Shown here piece by piece: positions 52,702-61,578 of a stretch of DNA of 64,000 nucleotides (positions within the stretch are counted from its first letter, which is position 1; the number at the start of each line of letters is the position of its first letter). The DNA is from an uncultured Acetatifactor sp. (GTDB lineage: Bacteria; Bacillota; Clostridia; Lachnospirales; Lachnospiraceae): the NCBI RefSeq assembly GCF_910585425.1, contig NZ_CAJUCP010000001.1, forward strand, positions 111,957 to 175,956, written 5' to 3'. A program made the translations under genes and the position numbers. The notes beneath the pieces were generated by a model that saw only the letters and a program-made list of their open reading frames with translations, ran no database searches and was not told the origin of the DNA.

Positions 52702-52831
52702 CGCATCACCTCCACTTCACTCCTTGTCCATTGGGATGCCTCCCATCATCGAGTATGGCTTGGGGACATACTCAGTGCATGACAGGAGGCTTTCTCAGAT
52801 TTCCTTTGGCATAGCCGTGGAATCCGGCTTT

Positions 52832-55591
52832 TTACCTATATGTAGTGACCCCGCTGTTGGTAAAGCAGTTCCTCACTGCGATGGCCTTGATTGTATGGCC
52901 TGTGCCCACATAGACCTTGCCCCTGCTGGCGTTCAGCTTCCTGCCATTCGTAGGGCTGGGGGTAGTACCGTCCAGCGTATAGTAGATGATACTGCTGGGC
53001 GTGGACGTGGACAGAATGGCGTATCCGCTGGCTACCGTCTCAGTGGTGTAATAATACTTACCGGTATAGCTGTTATACTTTCTGACCCGCCTCTGTGTAT
53101 ACAGCTTCTCTACGCTGGGCGCGTTCACCTTGGGAATCTTCAGAACCAGGCGGCATACATTTCCCCACTCCCCGTTGTAATAGGTCCTCGCGTAGATAGT
53201 TCCATAGAAGTTCTCAAACAAAACCGTACTGCCGGCGTTCACGCACTTGTCCTTGGTGGTCAGCTTGGAAGTGGTGGAGGAATAGTATACCTTTGCCCCT
53301 TTTACGCTGGAGTTGAAGGTCACCTTCCTGCCGCCGAAAACACCTTTTACGGCAAAGGATACATTGCGGTTCTTGGCGCTGTTGACCAACGACTTCTTCG
53401 CCATGGCGCTGTTGCTGCAGCCGCTCTTCACGGCAATGGCTTTCACCAGACCGGCAAAGCTGTCCAGGGACACTGAGGTTCCGTTCGCCTTTATCCCTTT
53501 CTCGACAGTGGGCGTGCTGCCGTCTGTAGTGTAATAGAGCGTGCTGCCGCTGGTAGACGCCTTAATCGTCACTTTACTTCCAGATACGGTAATCGTCGGG
53601 GTGGCCACTTTAGCGGTCTTCACCACGTAGGATGCCACGCTGCTCCACTGTCCGCCGTAATAGGCCCTGGCATAAACTGTTCCGTTAAAGCCCCCCAGAG
53701 AAGCCCTTCCTCCGTTTGCCACCCACTTGTCCTTTGTGGTTATATTGCTGTTGGTAGTAGAGTAATAGATGACCGCGTCCTTTGTGGCGGAAGTAAAGGA
53801 TATATCCTTGCCGCCTATATAAGCTACTTCGTTGAAGGTAGGTGCCGCCACCTTAAGATTGCCATGTACAATCTCTACATTACTGCCATAATTTCCGGCA
53901 TTATCTGCGGCTGAACCGGCTTCGCAGTATACCGTTGTGAGGGCAGAATAAAAGTATTGATACTTGGACTGCCCATAATTACTACTACTACTTGTATAAG
54001 AGTTGTAAGACACATAATAATTTGACGCAAAGGGAGAAGCTCCTATCGTCACTACTGACTTTGGAATATAAATCGTTTTTAAACTCCCGGTTCCAGCAAA
54101 AGCCTTATAGCCAATTTCCTGTATCCCATTTCCCAACGACACATTATTTAAATTGCTACAAGCCGCAAATGCATAACTCCCTATCTGCTTTACATTCCCC
54201 GGAATCATCAGTGTTCGAAGTTCCTGATTTTCCTCAAACGCTGAACTACCTATGCTTTCAAGCCCAGAAGGAAAAGACAGCGTGGGGCACTGGCTATTCC
54301 AAAACGCCGAACCGCCTATCTGTTTCAAGGTACTTGGAAATATAATTCCTTCCTTTAATGGTTGCCCTGAAAATGCCCAATTTCCAATCCGTTCTAGCCC
54401 TTCAGCGAAAACCAGTTTTTTCAGACTTCCCGAACCTCTATACAACATGTAACCTGAGTTATATGCCTGAACTATTTTGTCTGGATAGCAGTTAAACGCC
54501 ATATCATTAATTTGCTTTAATGTCCGTGGAAAGGATACGCTTTGAAGATTTCTACAGCCTTCAAATGCGCTTTGTCCTATATATGTGGGCCCTTCTGCTA
54601 TCTGCACGGCTGTAATCGTCGTATTATTCTTAAAAGCACTATCCCCAATCCCTTCCACATTGTAGGTCGTATTCCGATATGTCACCTTTGCAGGTATCAC
54701 CAGAGAGGATACGGACTTACTATAACCGCTGATTACCGCACTGCCGGACCATGTGATATAAAATTGAAAGCCCTCCGTAGAAGTATAGGTCTCATTCGCC
54801 TGGACAAGCTCGTCCTCAAAAGAAGGCTCTGGCCCTTCTGCCCCCCCGGCATTGACTTCCTCTCCGCCTTCGTCAAAGGAAATGTCTCCTTCCTCATCAA
54901 AGTCGGCGTCATCTTCAGTGTCGCTCTCCTCATCGGAGTCTTCTTCGGAAGCATCATTTCCATTCTCCCCGGCGCTTTCATCCGAATCGTCTGTTTCTGC
55001 GCCATCAGGGCTCCCGGTTTCATCCTCGTCTACATTGTCGTCAGGGTTCTCAGTTCCATCCCCGTCTACATTGTTGTCAGGGCTCTCGGTTCCATCCCCG
55101 TCTACATTACCGTCAGGGTTCTCAGTTTCATCCCCGTCTACATTTACATCGGGATTCTCGGTTCCATCCTCGTCTACATTGTCGTCAGAACCCTCGGTTC
55201 CATCCTCGTCTACATTGCCGTCGGGATTCTCGGTTTCATCCCCGTCTACATTGTCGTCCGGGCCCTCGGTTCCATCCTCGTCTACATTGTCGTCAGGGCT
55301 CTCGGTTCCATCCCCGTCAATGCCGTCATCCGGACATTCTTCCGAACTGTCTATCTCGCTTTCATCGGTGCTTTCCTCAGTCCCGTCTGCTTCGGCTCCC
55401 TCCGGGCTTTCCTCTCCTTCAGCATTGCCTTCCTCAGAGACTTCTCCGCCAGATTCCTCTGAACCGATGGCCGCTGTCTCCTCCACAGACAATGGCGGCG
55501 CCGGAACCTCGCCTTCCGCAAACACTGTGGTCCCTGCCAAAGTCAGGGCCATAAGGAACGGAAGCAATTTCTTCAATACCTTTCTCTTCAT
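52832..55591 (-). CDS. Secreted BspA-like LRR protein with chitobiase-type beta-modules, 919 aa
   Basis: A signal peptide almost identical to that of the 47232-50432 protein is followed by an acidic stalk of decapeptides (D-G-T-E-x-P-D-x-N-V-D), about eight LRR_5 repeats (for instance IGDSAFKNNTTITAVQIA) and four alternating beta-modules. The last module has an insert of some 20 residues rich in Tyr, Arg and Lys (about 53035-53100). It starts at 55591 behind AAAGAGGAGGAGTGAC, one base after the stop of a glycosyltransferase-like gene, which ties the surface proteins to the glycan export operon. Confidence 0.92.
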   Translation of the reverse strand: MKRKVLKKLLPFLMALTLAGTTVFAEGEVPAPPLSVEETAAIGSEESGGEVSEEGNAEGEESPEGAEADGTEESTDESEIDSSEECPDDGIDGDGTESPDDNVDEDGTEGPDDNVDGDETENPDGNVDEDGTEGSDDNVDEDGTENPDVNVDGDETENPDGNVDGDGTESPDNNVDGDGTENPDDNVDEDETGSPDGAETDDSDESAGENGNDASEEDSDEESDTEDDADFDEEGDISFDEGGEEVNAGGAEGPEPSFEDELVQANETYTSTEGFQFYITWSGSAVISGYSKSVSSLVIPAKVTYRNTTYNVEGIGDSAFKNNTTITAVQIAEGPTYIGQSAFEGCRNLQSVSFPRTLKQINDMAFNCYPDKIVQAYNSGYMLYRGSGSLKKLVFAEGLERIGNWAFSGQPLKEGIIFPSTLKQIGGSAFWNSQCPTLSFPSGLESIGSSAFEENQELRTLMIPGNVKQIGSYAFAACSNLNNVSLGNGIQEIGYKAFAGTGSLKTIYIPKSVVTIGASPFASNYYVSYNSYTSSSSNYGQSKYQYFYSALTTVYCEAGSAADNAGNYGSNVEIVHGNLKVAAPTFNEVAYIGGKDISFTSATKDAVIYYSTTNSNITTKDKWVANGGRASLGGFNGTVYARAYYGGQWSSVASYVVKTAKVATPTITVSGSKVTIKASTSGSTLYYTTDGSTPTVEKGIKANGTSVSLDSFAGLVKAIAVKSGCSNSAMAKKSLVNSAKNRNVSFAVKGVFGGRKVTFNSSVKGAKVYYSSTTSKLTTKDKCVNAGSTVLFENFYGTIYARTYYNGEWGNVCRLVLKIPKVNAPSVEKLYTQRRVRKYNSYTGKYYYTTETVASGYAILSTSTPSSIIYYTLDGTTPSPTNGRKLNASRGKVYVGTGHTIKAIAVRNCFTNSGVTTYR
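54995..55330. repeat. 30-bp tandem repeats coding the acidic stalk
   Basis: About ten copies of a 30-bp unit (core TCCCCGTCTACATT-GTC on the plus strand) code the D/E/N/P/V/G decapeptide. The units are in frame. A similar but different tract lies at about 49800-50270 in the other LRR gene. Confidence 0.85.
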
Positions 55592-55592
55592 G

Positions 55593-57566
55593 TCACTCCT
55601 CCTCTTTTTGGTGTTCATTTTCATGACCTCTATGTAATTTACCCAACGGGTAATCACATGCCGCCCAGCGGTATAGCTGCAGATACTTTCCGGCAATCAT
55701 ATCAATGTCGAATTTTTCCGAAGCCCGCTCTGCAGCCTGCCGCAATTGTCCATATACTGCCGGATGCTCTGCCAGAACGCACATGCAGTGCGCCAACTGC
55801 TCCACGTCAACCTTCCCCTGCCTAAGGGAAAGGAGCATGCCCGCCATATGCCCTTGCGAATCCCGCAGCTGATTCCCGATTTCACCGATATCCGTGGCTA
55901 TCACAGGCCTTCCGCACATCAGGCATTCCATGACTGAGAGGGGGCAGCTTTCTCCGGCATACATGGTGGGAAGCAGTCCGACGTCGCCCATGGCAAAGTA
56001 GTTCCTTACATTGCCCACTGTCCCCATGAAATGTACGTTCTCCGGCGCTTCCCGTTCCAGGCTCTCCCTGATTTCCCCATCGCCCAAAATGACCAGCTGC
56101 AGCCTGCGTCTGCAGTCATTCTGGGCCCGGCTCAGGGCCTGTATGGCTTCCCGCCATCCCTTTTCGGGAATGCCACGGCTGGCCAACACAAATACAAAAT
56201 CTTCTCTGCCGATCCCCAGTTGATTTCGATCTATTTTTGACACCTTTCCTCCGGGAATCCCCGTAGGAATCTTAATGAATTTCTCTTCTTCAAATTTCCC
56301 TCTTTCCCTGAAGCATTCAAGATTCTTGTCTGCCACATAGGCATACATGTCGCACACTGGCAGGGCTGTCCGGATGACCCTGTCGCAGTCCTCTCTGGCT
56401 ATGGTCTCGTACATACCGTGAAGGGTTATTATCTGTTTCCCTAATTGAGGATTGCTTTTTAAGCAAAGGCTCACGGCATAATCCACGACAGCCTGATGCG
56501 TATGGATGATCCCTCCGCCCAAATGGTACAGGACAGGGACAAGATCATCCGTATGCCGCAGATTGACCAACGGGATACCGGAGTCCAGCATATCCGCTAT
56601 TTCGCGTTCTTCCTCTTCCAAGCCAAAATTCAGAAACGTCACAGGTGCACCAAGCTTTTTAAGCGCATTGGCCAGATAAATGGTGAATATCTCTCCCCCG
56701 CCGGATTTCAATGCATAGCACGCCATGATGATTCCGGGGATGCTCTGAGAGACGGCCAATGTCCGTGCCGTCTCCATCCCACTCTGTCCTCCATGCTTTT
56801 TGCTGTCTATCCTATTCCAATACAGCACTTCCTCTGTACAGCCCACGACGCCGCCCCTTCTGCACATCGAATACAGCCAATCGCTCCCCTGGCTGCCCGG
56901 CGGATTCTTTTTCCAGATGGCGGCCAGATCCGTTCCGTTTCGAAAAAGGCATCCCTGCACGGGCGGAACAGAAAAACTGCCTTTTTCCAAATGCCTCTGT
57001 AAATCGAAAGCTGTTATGTACCGCACGGAAGCATCCGGGCCGAGTCCTTTCCCGGATTTTTGAGTTTTTCCGGAAGACAGTCCCGTCATCACGGATTTGT
57101 ATCGGAACAGCGGAACCATTGTTTCCAGAAAATTTCTGTCGCAGACAGTATCTTTTCCTATTATCCAGATTAATTCGCCTTTTGCGCGGGCCAGTCCGGA
57201 TTCCAGAAGAGAGTTTCCCTTTTCCAGCACATGGACTTCCAACTTGCCATAAGTCTGCCGATAAATGGTGTCCCACATTCCACATTCCGGCGTCACATCC
57301 CCATCTATGACCGCCAGAATGCTGACAAGAGGTTCATATCCCTCTTCCGGCACTTTCTCATACCGAAAGCAGAAGCTCTGCTCCCCTTCCGCCAGCTCCT
57401 TTTCATCCAAAATCTGCGTGCTCTTACGGAATCTCAGGATATATTTCAACTGTCCCAGCGTTTTGACATAAAGGCCTCCTCCCAGTCTCCTGAGACAATC
57501 ATCACATTTTCGAAAGAAGGCAATACGCTTTTCATTCGTTATAAAGGAATAAACCGCTCTTATCAC
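55593..57566 (-). CDS. Two-domain GT2/GT4-like protein, GT2 half degenerate
   Basis: A 657-residue paralogue of the protein at 61579-63996. The N-terminal GT2-like half (about 75-290) keeps the fold (LVSILAVIDGDVTPE, QTYGKLEVHVLEKG) but has lost the DDxS and DxD metal motifs (IIGKDT in place of ESDD). The C-terminal GT4 half is intact: ALKSGGGEIFTIYLANAL, ITLHGMYETI, LASRGIPEKGWREAI, ILGDGEIRESLE, TMYAGESCPLSVMECLMCGRPVIATDIGE. So one active transferase and one probable scaffold domain are expected. The start is a GTG that overlaps the previous stop as GTGA. Confidence 0.85.
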   Translation of the reverse strand: MIRAVYSFITNEKRIAFFRKCDDCLRRLGGGLYVKTLGQLKYILRFRKSTQILDEKELAEGEQSFCFRYEKVPEEGYEPLVSILAVIDGDVTPECGMWDTIYRQTYGKLEVHVLEKGNSLLESGLARAKGELIWIIGKDTVCDRNFLETMVPLFRYKSVMTGLSSGKTQKSGKGLGPDASVRYITAFDLQRHLEKGSFSVPPVQGCLFRNGTDLAAIWKKNPPGSQGSDWLYSMCRRGGVVGCTEEVLYWNRIDSKKHGGQSGMETARTLAVSQSIPGIIMACYALKSGGGEIFTIYLANALKKLGAPVTFLNFGLEEEEREIADMLDSGIPLVNLRHTDDLVPVLYHLGGGIIHTHQAVVDYAVSLCLKSNPQLGKQIITLHGMYETIAREDCDRVIRTALPVCDMYAYVADKNLECFRERGKFEEEKFIKIPTGIPGGKVSKIDRNQLGIGREDFVFVLASRGIPEKGWREAIQALSRAQNDCRRRLQLVILGDGEIRESLEREAPENVHFMGTVGNVRNYFAMGDVGLLPTMYAGESCPLSVMECLMCGRPVIATDIGEIGNQLRDSQGHMAGMLLSLRQGKVDVEQLAHCMCVLAEHPAVYGQLRQAAERASEKFDIDMIAGKYLQLYRWAACDYPLGKLHRGHENEHQKEEE

Positions 57567-58777
57567 ATTCTCTTCCCCGTCAGATGTTCCTTCATACGGT
57601 ATAGCACATTCATCGATGGCAGCTTATGGCTTAAATGATTCTCCTCCAGAAAAGCCGTATACTGTCTCTGCATCTGTCTGTACTTCCCTCTATATTCCCG
57701 ATAATCGCAATATCCCAGCAGTTCCTCCGGCGCTTCGATTTTCTCCCATACCGCATAATCGATGTGGGGCAGATGCAGGGCTTCCGTCAGTTCTTTGGTA
57801 CGGGCATCATGTACAATCCAAAGGGCAGGCACGCCCTTGCGGAAAGCTGCCATATTTCCGTGAAATCTGCTGCCGAAGGCGAAGGTGATATCCTCTTTCT
57901 CGTAGAATGTATCCCAGTCCCTCTTCGTAAAAAAAATCCTGGCTGAGCGCTTCATGTACTTCCATATATCAGCCCGGCTCAACCCGCTCTCCGGGAAGCT
58001 GCCGGTCAGCAGCTCTTCCCAGGCATCCTCCCAGGCATCCCGTTCCAACGCCAGATCAGGATGCTCTGTCATCATCTGCATCAGCCAGAATGCATTGTGT
58101 CTTTCTCCCATCTCGAGGATTTTTGTCTCAAGAGGGTTCGCCGGAGTCACGGTAATCTGCATTCTGTCCAAAGAAGGCTTCTTATGTTTGGGAGGCCGTT
58201 TATGAAAGTCATAGTAGAATGACGGACAGCCAATGATTCTGACATTTTTTATGCCCAGAATGCTCAGGCATTCCGCCGTATATCCTCCCCGGACACCAAT
58301 GGTCACTGCCCTTTCCGACAGCATTTTCAAGGCTTTAGTCTGCGTGGGAGACAGCTTCCGCACTAATTCTTCAGGCGTTTCGTCCAGTTTCGCCTGGGCC
58401 CCCAGACCAGCCATTGTAACAGGACAATCCGTATTTTCCAGAAAGCGGATCAGCGCCGCCATCAAGCTGTCTCCGCCCTGTATCATGAAGTTCGCAGAGG
58501 GAATCACCACAGATGGATTGTCCACATCTTTCAAAGCAGCGGGATTGATCCATATCTCCTTCACATAGTCCAGCTGTTCCTTCATCGCCTCTACAAATAT
58601 CAAATTTCCTGTATTGGCTCCGGCCAAGCCCATCTTTTCTTCTATGCCCTTGTCCAGATTCCGGTTCAGCGCCGCCAGCAAATTAACTACTACAGTTTTA
58701 TAATTATCCCTGTTTTCCCCCACGTCCAACTCCTGTACAGCGGTCGCTTCATCATCCGCAAACTGCCTTTTGGGCAT
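57563..58777 (-). CDS. Polysaccharide pyruvyltransferase-family protein, copy 2
   Basis: A 404-residue protein resembling the CsaB/PssM/WcaK family that adds pyruvate ketals from phosphoenolpyruvate to sugars. Motifs are MAGLGAQ, ERAVTIGVRGGYTAECLSILG, IIGCPSFYYDF, FAFGSRFHGNMAAFRKGVPALWI with the conserved Arg-Phe-His-Gly, and HDARTKEL. It is a paralogue of the next gene upstream. Its ATG at 58777 overlaps that gene's stop as TAATG, so the two are probably made in equal amount and may pair. The acceptor is presumably the polymer exported by the Wzm/Wzt pair. Confidence 0.87.
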   Translation of the reverse strand: MPKRQFADDEATAVQELDVGENRDNYKTVVVNLLAALNRNLDKGIEEKMGLAGANTGNLIFVEAMKEQLDYVKEIWINPAALKDVDNPSVVIPSANFMIQGGDSLMAALIRFLENTDCPVTMAGLGAQAKLDETPEELVRKLSPTQTKALKMLSERAVTIGVRGGYTAECLSILGIKNVRIIGCPSFYYDFHKRPPKHKKPSLDRMQITVTPANPLETKILEMGERHNAFWLMQMMTEHPDLALERDAWEDAWEELLTGSFPESGLSRADIWKYMKRSARIFFTKRDWDTFYEKEDITFAFGSRFHGNMAAFRKGVPALWIVHDARTKELTEALHLPHIDYAVWEKIEAPEELLGYCDYREYRGKYRQMQRQYTAFLEENHLSHKLPSMNVLYRMKEHLTGKRM

Positions 58778-59949
58778 TATTTCCTGATTCTGAAGCGATG
58801 GCTGATATGATTTTCTTCCAGAAACGCAATATAATTGATACACAATTCCCGATAATGGGCATACATCTCGCTGTAGTCGCAAAGCTCGAGCATTTCTTCC
58901 GGATTCCTTATATCCGCAAAACGTTGAATCGTGATATACGGAACATGCAGAGCCTTTGCCAGCTCCGTAGTCCTGCTGTCATGGGTAATCCAAAGGGCAG
59001 GGACGCCATTTCTGATAGACGCCATATTCCCGTGAAAACGGCTGCCAAAGGAAAATGTGATATTCTCCTCCCCGTAATATCGGTTCCAGCTGTCTATCGT
59101 AAAGAACATACGGCTGCGGCTTCTCAGATAACGGGAATATTCATCCAGGCCGACCTTCAGTCCCGGGAATCTTCTCTCTACCCATACAGGAGAGATTGTT
59201 TCGCCTTCAAAAGCGCTCTTGGGCATTTCCGTCATCATCTGCATCAGCCATACGGAATTCAGCCGGATGCCCATCTCCAGGATGCGGCTTTCCAGAGGAG
59301 TTCCTGTAGTCACCGTAATCTGCGTCCGCTCCAGCCCAGGCCTGGGAAGCTTCGGAAATCTGCCATTCAAATATTTGTAGAACGAAGGGCAGCCAATTAT
59401 CCTGTAGTTATGCACGCCTAACAGCTCCAGGCATTCCGCGGTAAATCCTCCCCGAATCCCTATCGTCACTGCCCTTTCCGATAAAGCCTTGAAATATTTC
59501 TTTTTTGCCGGGGTAAGGATGTCTACCAGCTTTCTGGGCGTGTCCAGCTCCTTCGTAGACTGCGCTCCCAGCCCTGCCAGCGTCACCGGACAGTCTGTAC
59601 TGTCTAGGAATCGCTGACATCCTTCGATAAAGTTATCGCTTCCATGAATCATGAAGTTTGCGGAGGGCATAATGACCGTAGGCTTGTCCACCCCTTCCAG
59701 GCTGTCCCCGGCTATCCATATCTCCTTTTCATAGGCAATCTGCTCTTTGATGCCTTCCGCAAACATCAGATTGCCCGTATTACTGCCTACATCCGCTATT
59801 TTCCCTGCAATGTCCTTGGTCATGTCCTTTCCGGCAGAGATAATGGGATTTACCAGTACAGTGTGATAATTCTCCGAATCCCTATGGATTCCTGTACTGT
59901 CCAGGCCCAAAAGCATATTCTGTATTCTCGTTATAAAGCTCGTATCCAT
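58777..59949 (-). CDS. Polysaccharide pyruvyltransferase-family protein, copy 1
   Basis: A 390-residue paralogue of copy 2 with the same landmarks: NTGNLMFAEGIKEQI, LAGLGAQ, ERAVTIGIRGGFTAECLELLG, IIGCPSFYKYL, FSFGSRFHGNMASIRNGVPALWITHDSRTTEL. Pyruvylated wall polymers are the known ligands of SLH domains in other Firmicutes, but no SLH protein is here. Its likely start is 59949 (behind GGGAGACGAG); 59961 is possible. It lies 35 bp after the wzt gene. Confidence 0.87.
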   Translation of the reverse strand: MDTSFITRIQNMLLGLDSTGIHRDSENYHTVLVNPIISAGKDMTKDIAGKIADVGSNTGNLMFAEGIKEQIAYEKEIWIAGDSLEGVDKPTVIMPSANFMIHGSDNFIEGCQRFLDSTDCPVTLAGLGAQSTKELDTPRKLVDILTPAKKKYFKALSERAVTIGIRGGFTAECLELLGVHNYRIIGCPSFYKYLNGRFPKLPRPGLERTQITVTTGTPLESRILEMGIRLNSVWLMQMMTEMPKSAFEGETISPVWVERRFPGLKVGLDEYSRYLRSRSRMFFTIDSWNRYYGEENITFSFGSRFHGNMASIRNGVPALWITHDSRTTELAKALHVPYITIQRFADIRNPEEMLELCDYSEMYAHYRELCINYIAFLEENHISHRFRIRK

Positions 59950-59984
59950 CTCGTCTCCCATCTCACTGCTTCCATGGGCCCGCG

Positions 59985-60734
59985 CTAGTCCATATTGTCA
60001 CTTTCCTCAAAACCCAGATCCTGGTTATACATGTCCAGCCCCTTTTTCACATCACCGTCAAAGACAATATGATGCCCCCGCACATATATCACCCTGGTAC
60101 AGAAAGCCTTTATCAGGCCATCGGAATGGGATGAGAAAAGGATAGATTTTCCGGAGCGGAACAATTCCAATGTCTTGGCCCGGGACTTTTCCCTGAACAC
60201 CTTGTCTCCCACGGCAAAGACCTCATCCGTAATCAGGATATCCGGATCCGAAAATATAGCCAGCGCATACCCCAGGCGGGCTATCATTCCGGAGGAATAT
60301 GTCCTGGCGGGCATATCAAAATATTCGCCGATATCAGCGAAGCGGATGACATCCTCCATAATCTCATCCAGATGCTCCCGGCTCATGCCCAGCAGCATCC
60401 CTTTGTAGTAGATATTTCTCCTGCCCGTAAAGTCAGGGTTGAATCCCGCATTGAGATTGATCAGAGAGCCAATCGTGCCATTCACGATCACTTCCCCCGA
60501 TGTGGGGAAGGTAATCCCGGCCAGAATCTTCATCAGAGTGGATTTTCCGGCTCCATTCTTTCCAATGACCCCCACGACCTCTCCCTGATCGATTTCAAAG
60601 GATATGTCCTGTAGCGCAGGTTTTACAGATGTATATCCCTTTCTGGTAACCAGCCATGGAATGACCTTGTAGCTTTTATCAAAGCAATAAAACTGCTTCG
60701 TCAAATTGTGGACAATAATCCTCTTCTCCGGCAT
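59985..60734 (-). CDS. wzt: Polysaccharide ABC exporter ATPase, Wzt/TagH-like short form
   Basis: A 249-residue ATPase with an N-terminal KRIIVHNLTKQFYCFDKSYK, Walker A GKNGAGKSTLMKIL, signature YSSGMIARLGYALAI and Walker B ILITDEVFAVGD, as in the polysaccharide/teichoic-acid export group. It lacks the C-terminal sugar-binding domain of some O-antigen Wzt proteins, so export probably does not depend on a terminal cap. It works with the permease gene 15 bp upstream. Confidence 0.93.
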   Translation of the reverse strand: MPEKRIIVHNLTKQFYCFDKSYKVIPWLVTRKGYTSVKPALQDISFEIDQGEVVGVIGKNGAGKSTLMKILAGITFPTSGEVIVNGTIGSLINLNAGFNPDFTGRRNIYYKGMLLGMSREHLDEIMEDVIRFADIGEYFDMPARTYSSGMIARLGYALAIFSDPDILITDEVFAVGDKVFREKSRAKTLELFRSGKSILFSSHSDGLIKAFCTRVIYVRGHHIVFDGDVKKGLDMYNQDLGFEESDNMD

Positions 60735-60749
60735 GCCATATCACCTCTA

Positions 60750-61559
60750 TCAGATAAAATCACTGTAAAATCTCTGCATACGCCTCTGCACGAAGCTGCC
60801 AAACCAGAATACTGCCAGCGTCATGCCCCAAAAATAGACCGTATATTCCATGGGCTGCGTATTCCCCAGCACGAAAGCATCCCTGAATCCCTGGATAATA
60901 TAAATCAGGGGGTTCAGCTTCAGGATTCTCCCCCAAAAGGCGTATTGCGTCCCTTCCAATGTCCGAAAATTCCACATAATCGGCAGGGAAAAGAACAACA
61001 CCCTCATGAAAGCCATATAAATCTGATGAAAGTCATCGCTCACTGCGATTATCGCAGAAAACAGCAGGGTGGCACTGAACAGAATCGCAAAAGTCGCGAA
61101 AATGTAATATAAGGCCAGCAATACATGGATGTTTGCCAGATGCCCGTAATAGATACACACAACTACAATAAACAGGAAAGAGGGCAGCCTCTTCATAAAG
61201 ATTGAGAGCACCTCTACTCCCGGCAAGATGGTAATGGGAAATTTAATGCTCTGTATAATCACCTTGTTCAGCCTTATGGCATTTGTGGCACTGTTGAGCA
61301 CTTCACTGATCAGCAGCCAGGGCACCAGTCCTGTCATAAGGTATTCCACCCCATGCATCCCGTCCCCGCCACTGTTTCCGGTCAGCAGGATTCGAAACAG
61401 CACAAATGCGGTAAAATACAATATGTCATGTATATAGACCCATACCACTCCCCATGTGGACCTGATTGTAGACTGGGACATATGGACATACGCCAGCTTG
61501 ATCAAAAGCTTCCTGTTTTGAATGTATTCGTTGATCGTAAAACGAACAGATGGAAACAT
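60750..61559 (-). CDS. wzm: Polysaccharide ABC exporter permease, Wzm/TagG-like
   Basis: A 269-residue ABC-2 type permease with six helices. The start is amphipathic (FTINEYIQNRKLLIKLAYVHM), then STWGVVWVYIHDILYFTAF, GLVPWLLISEVLNSATNAI, IKFPITILPGVEV, and the C-terminal LNPLIYIIQGFRDAFV, which is the family's hallmark. It forms the membrane channel for the polymer exported with the ATPase encoded next. GGGGGAATGAT precedes the ATG. Confidence 0.93.
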   Translation of the reverse strand: MFPSVRFTINEYIQNRKLLIKLAYVHMSQSTIRSTWGVVWVYIHDILYFTAFVLFRILLTGNSGGDGMHGVEYLMTGLVPWLLISEVLNSATNAIRLNKVIIQSIKFPITILPGVEVLSIFMKRLPSFLFIVVVCIYYGHLANIHVLLALYYIFATFAILFSATLLFSAIIAVSDDFHQIYMAFMRVLFFSLPIMWNFRTLEGTQYAFWGRILKLNPLIYIIQGFRDAFVLGNTQPMEYTVYFWGMTLAVFWFGSFVQRRMQRFYSDFI

Positions 61560-61578
61560 ATCATTCCCCCAATCACTC

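Noticed and set aside
54542..55462. 306-codon plus-strand frame rich in Ile and Val that looks like a membrane protein
   Set aside because: It is the complement of the acidic Asp-Gly-Val stalk repeats of the LRR gene and only mimics hydrophobic segments.
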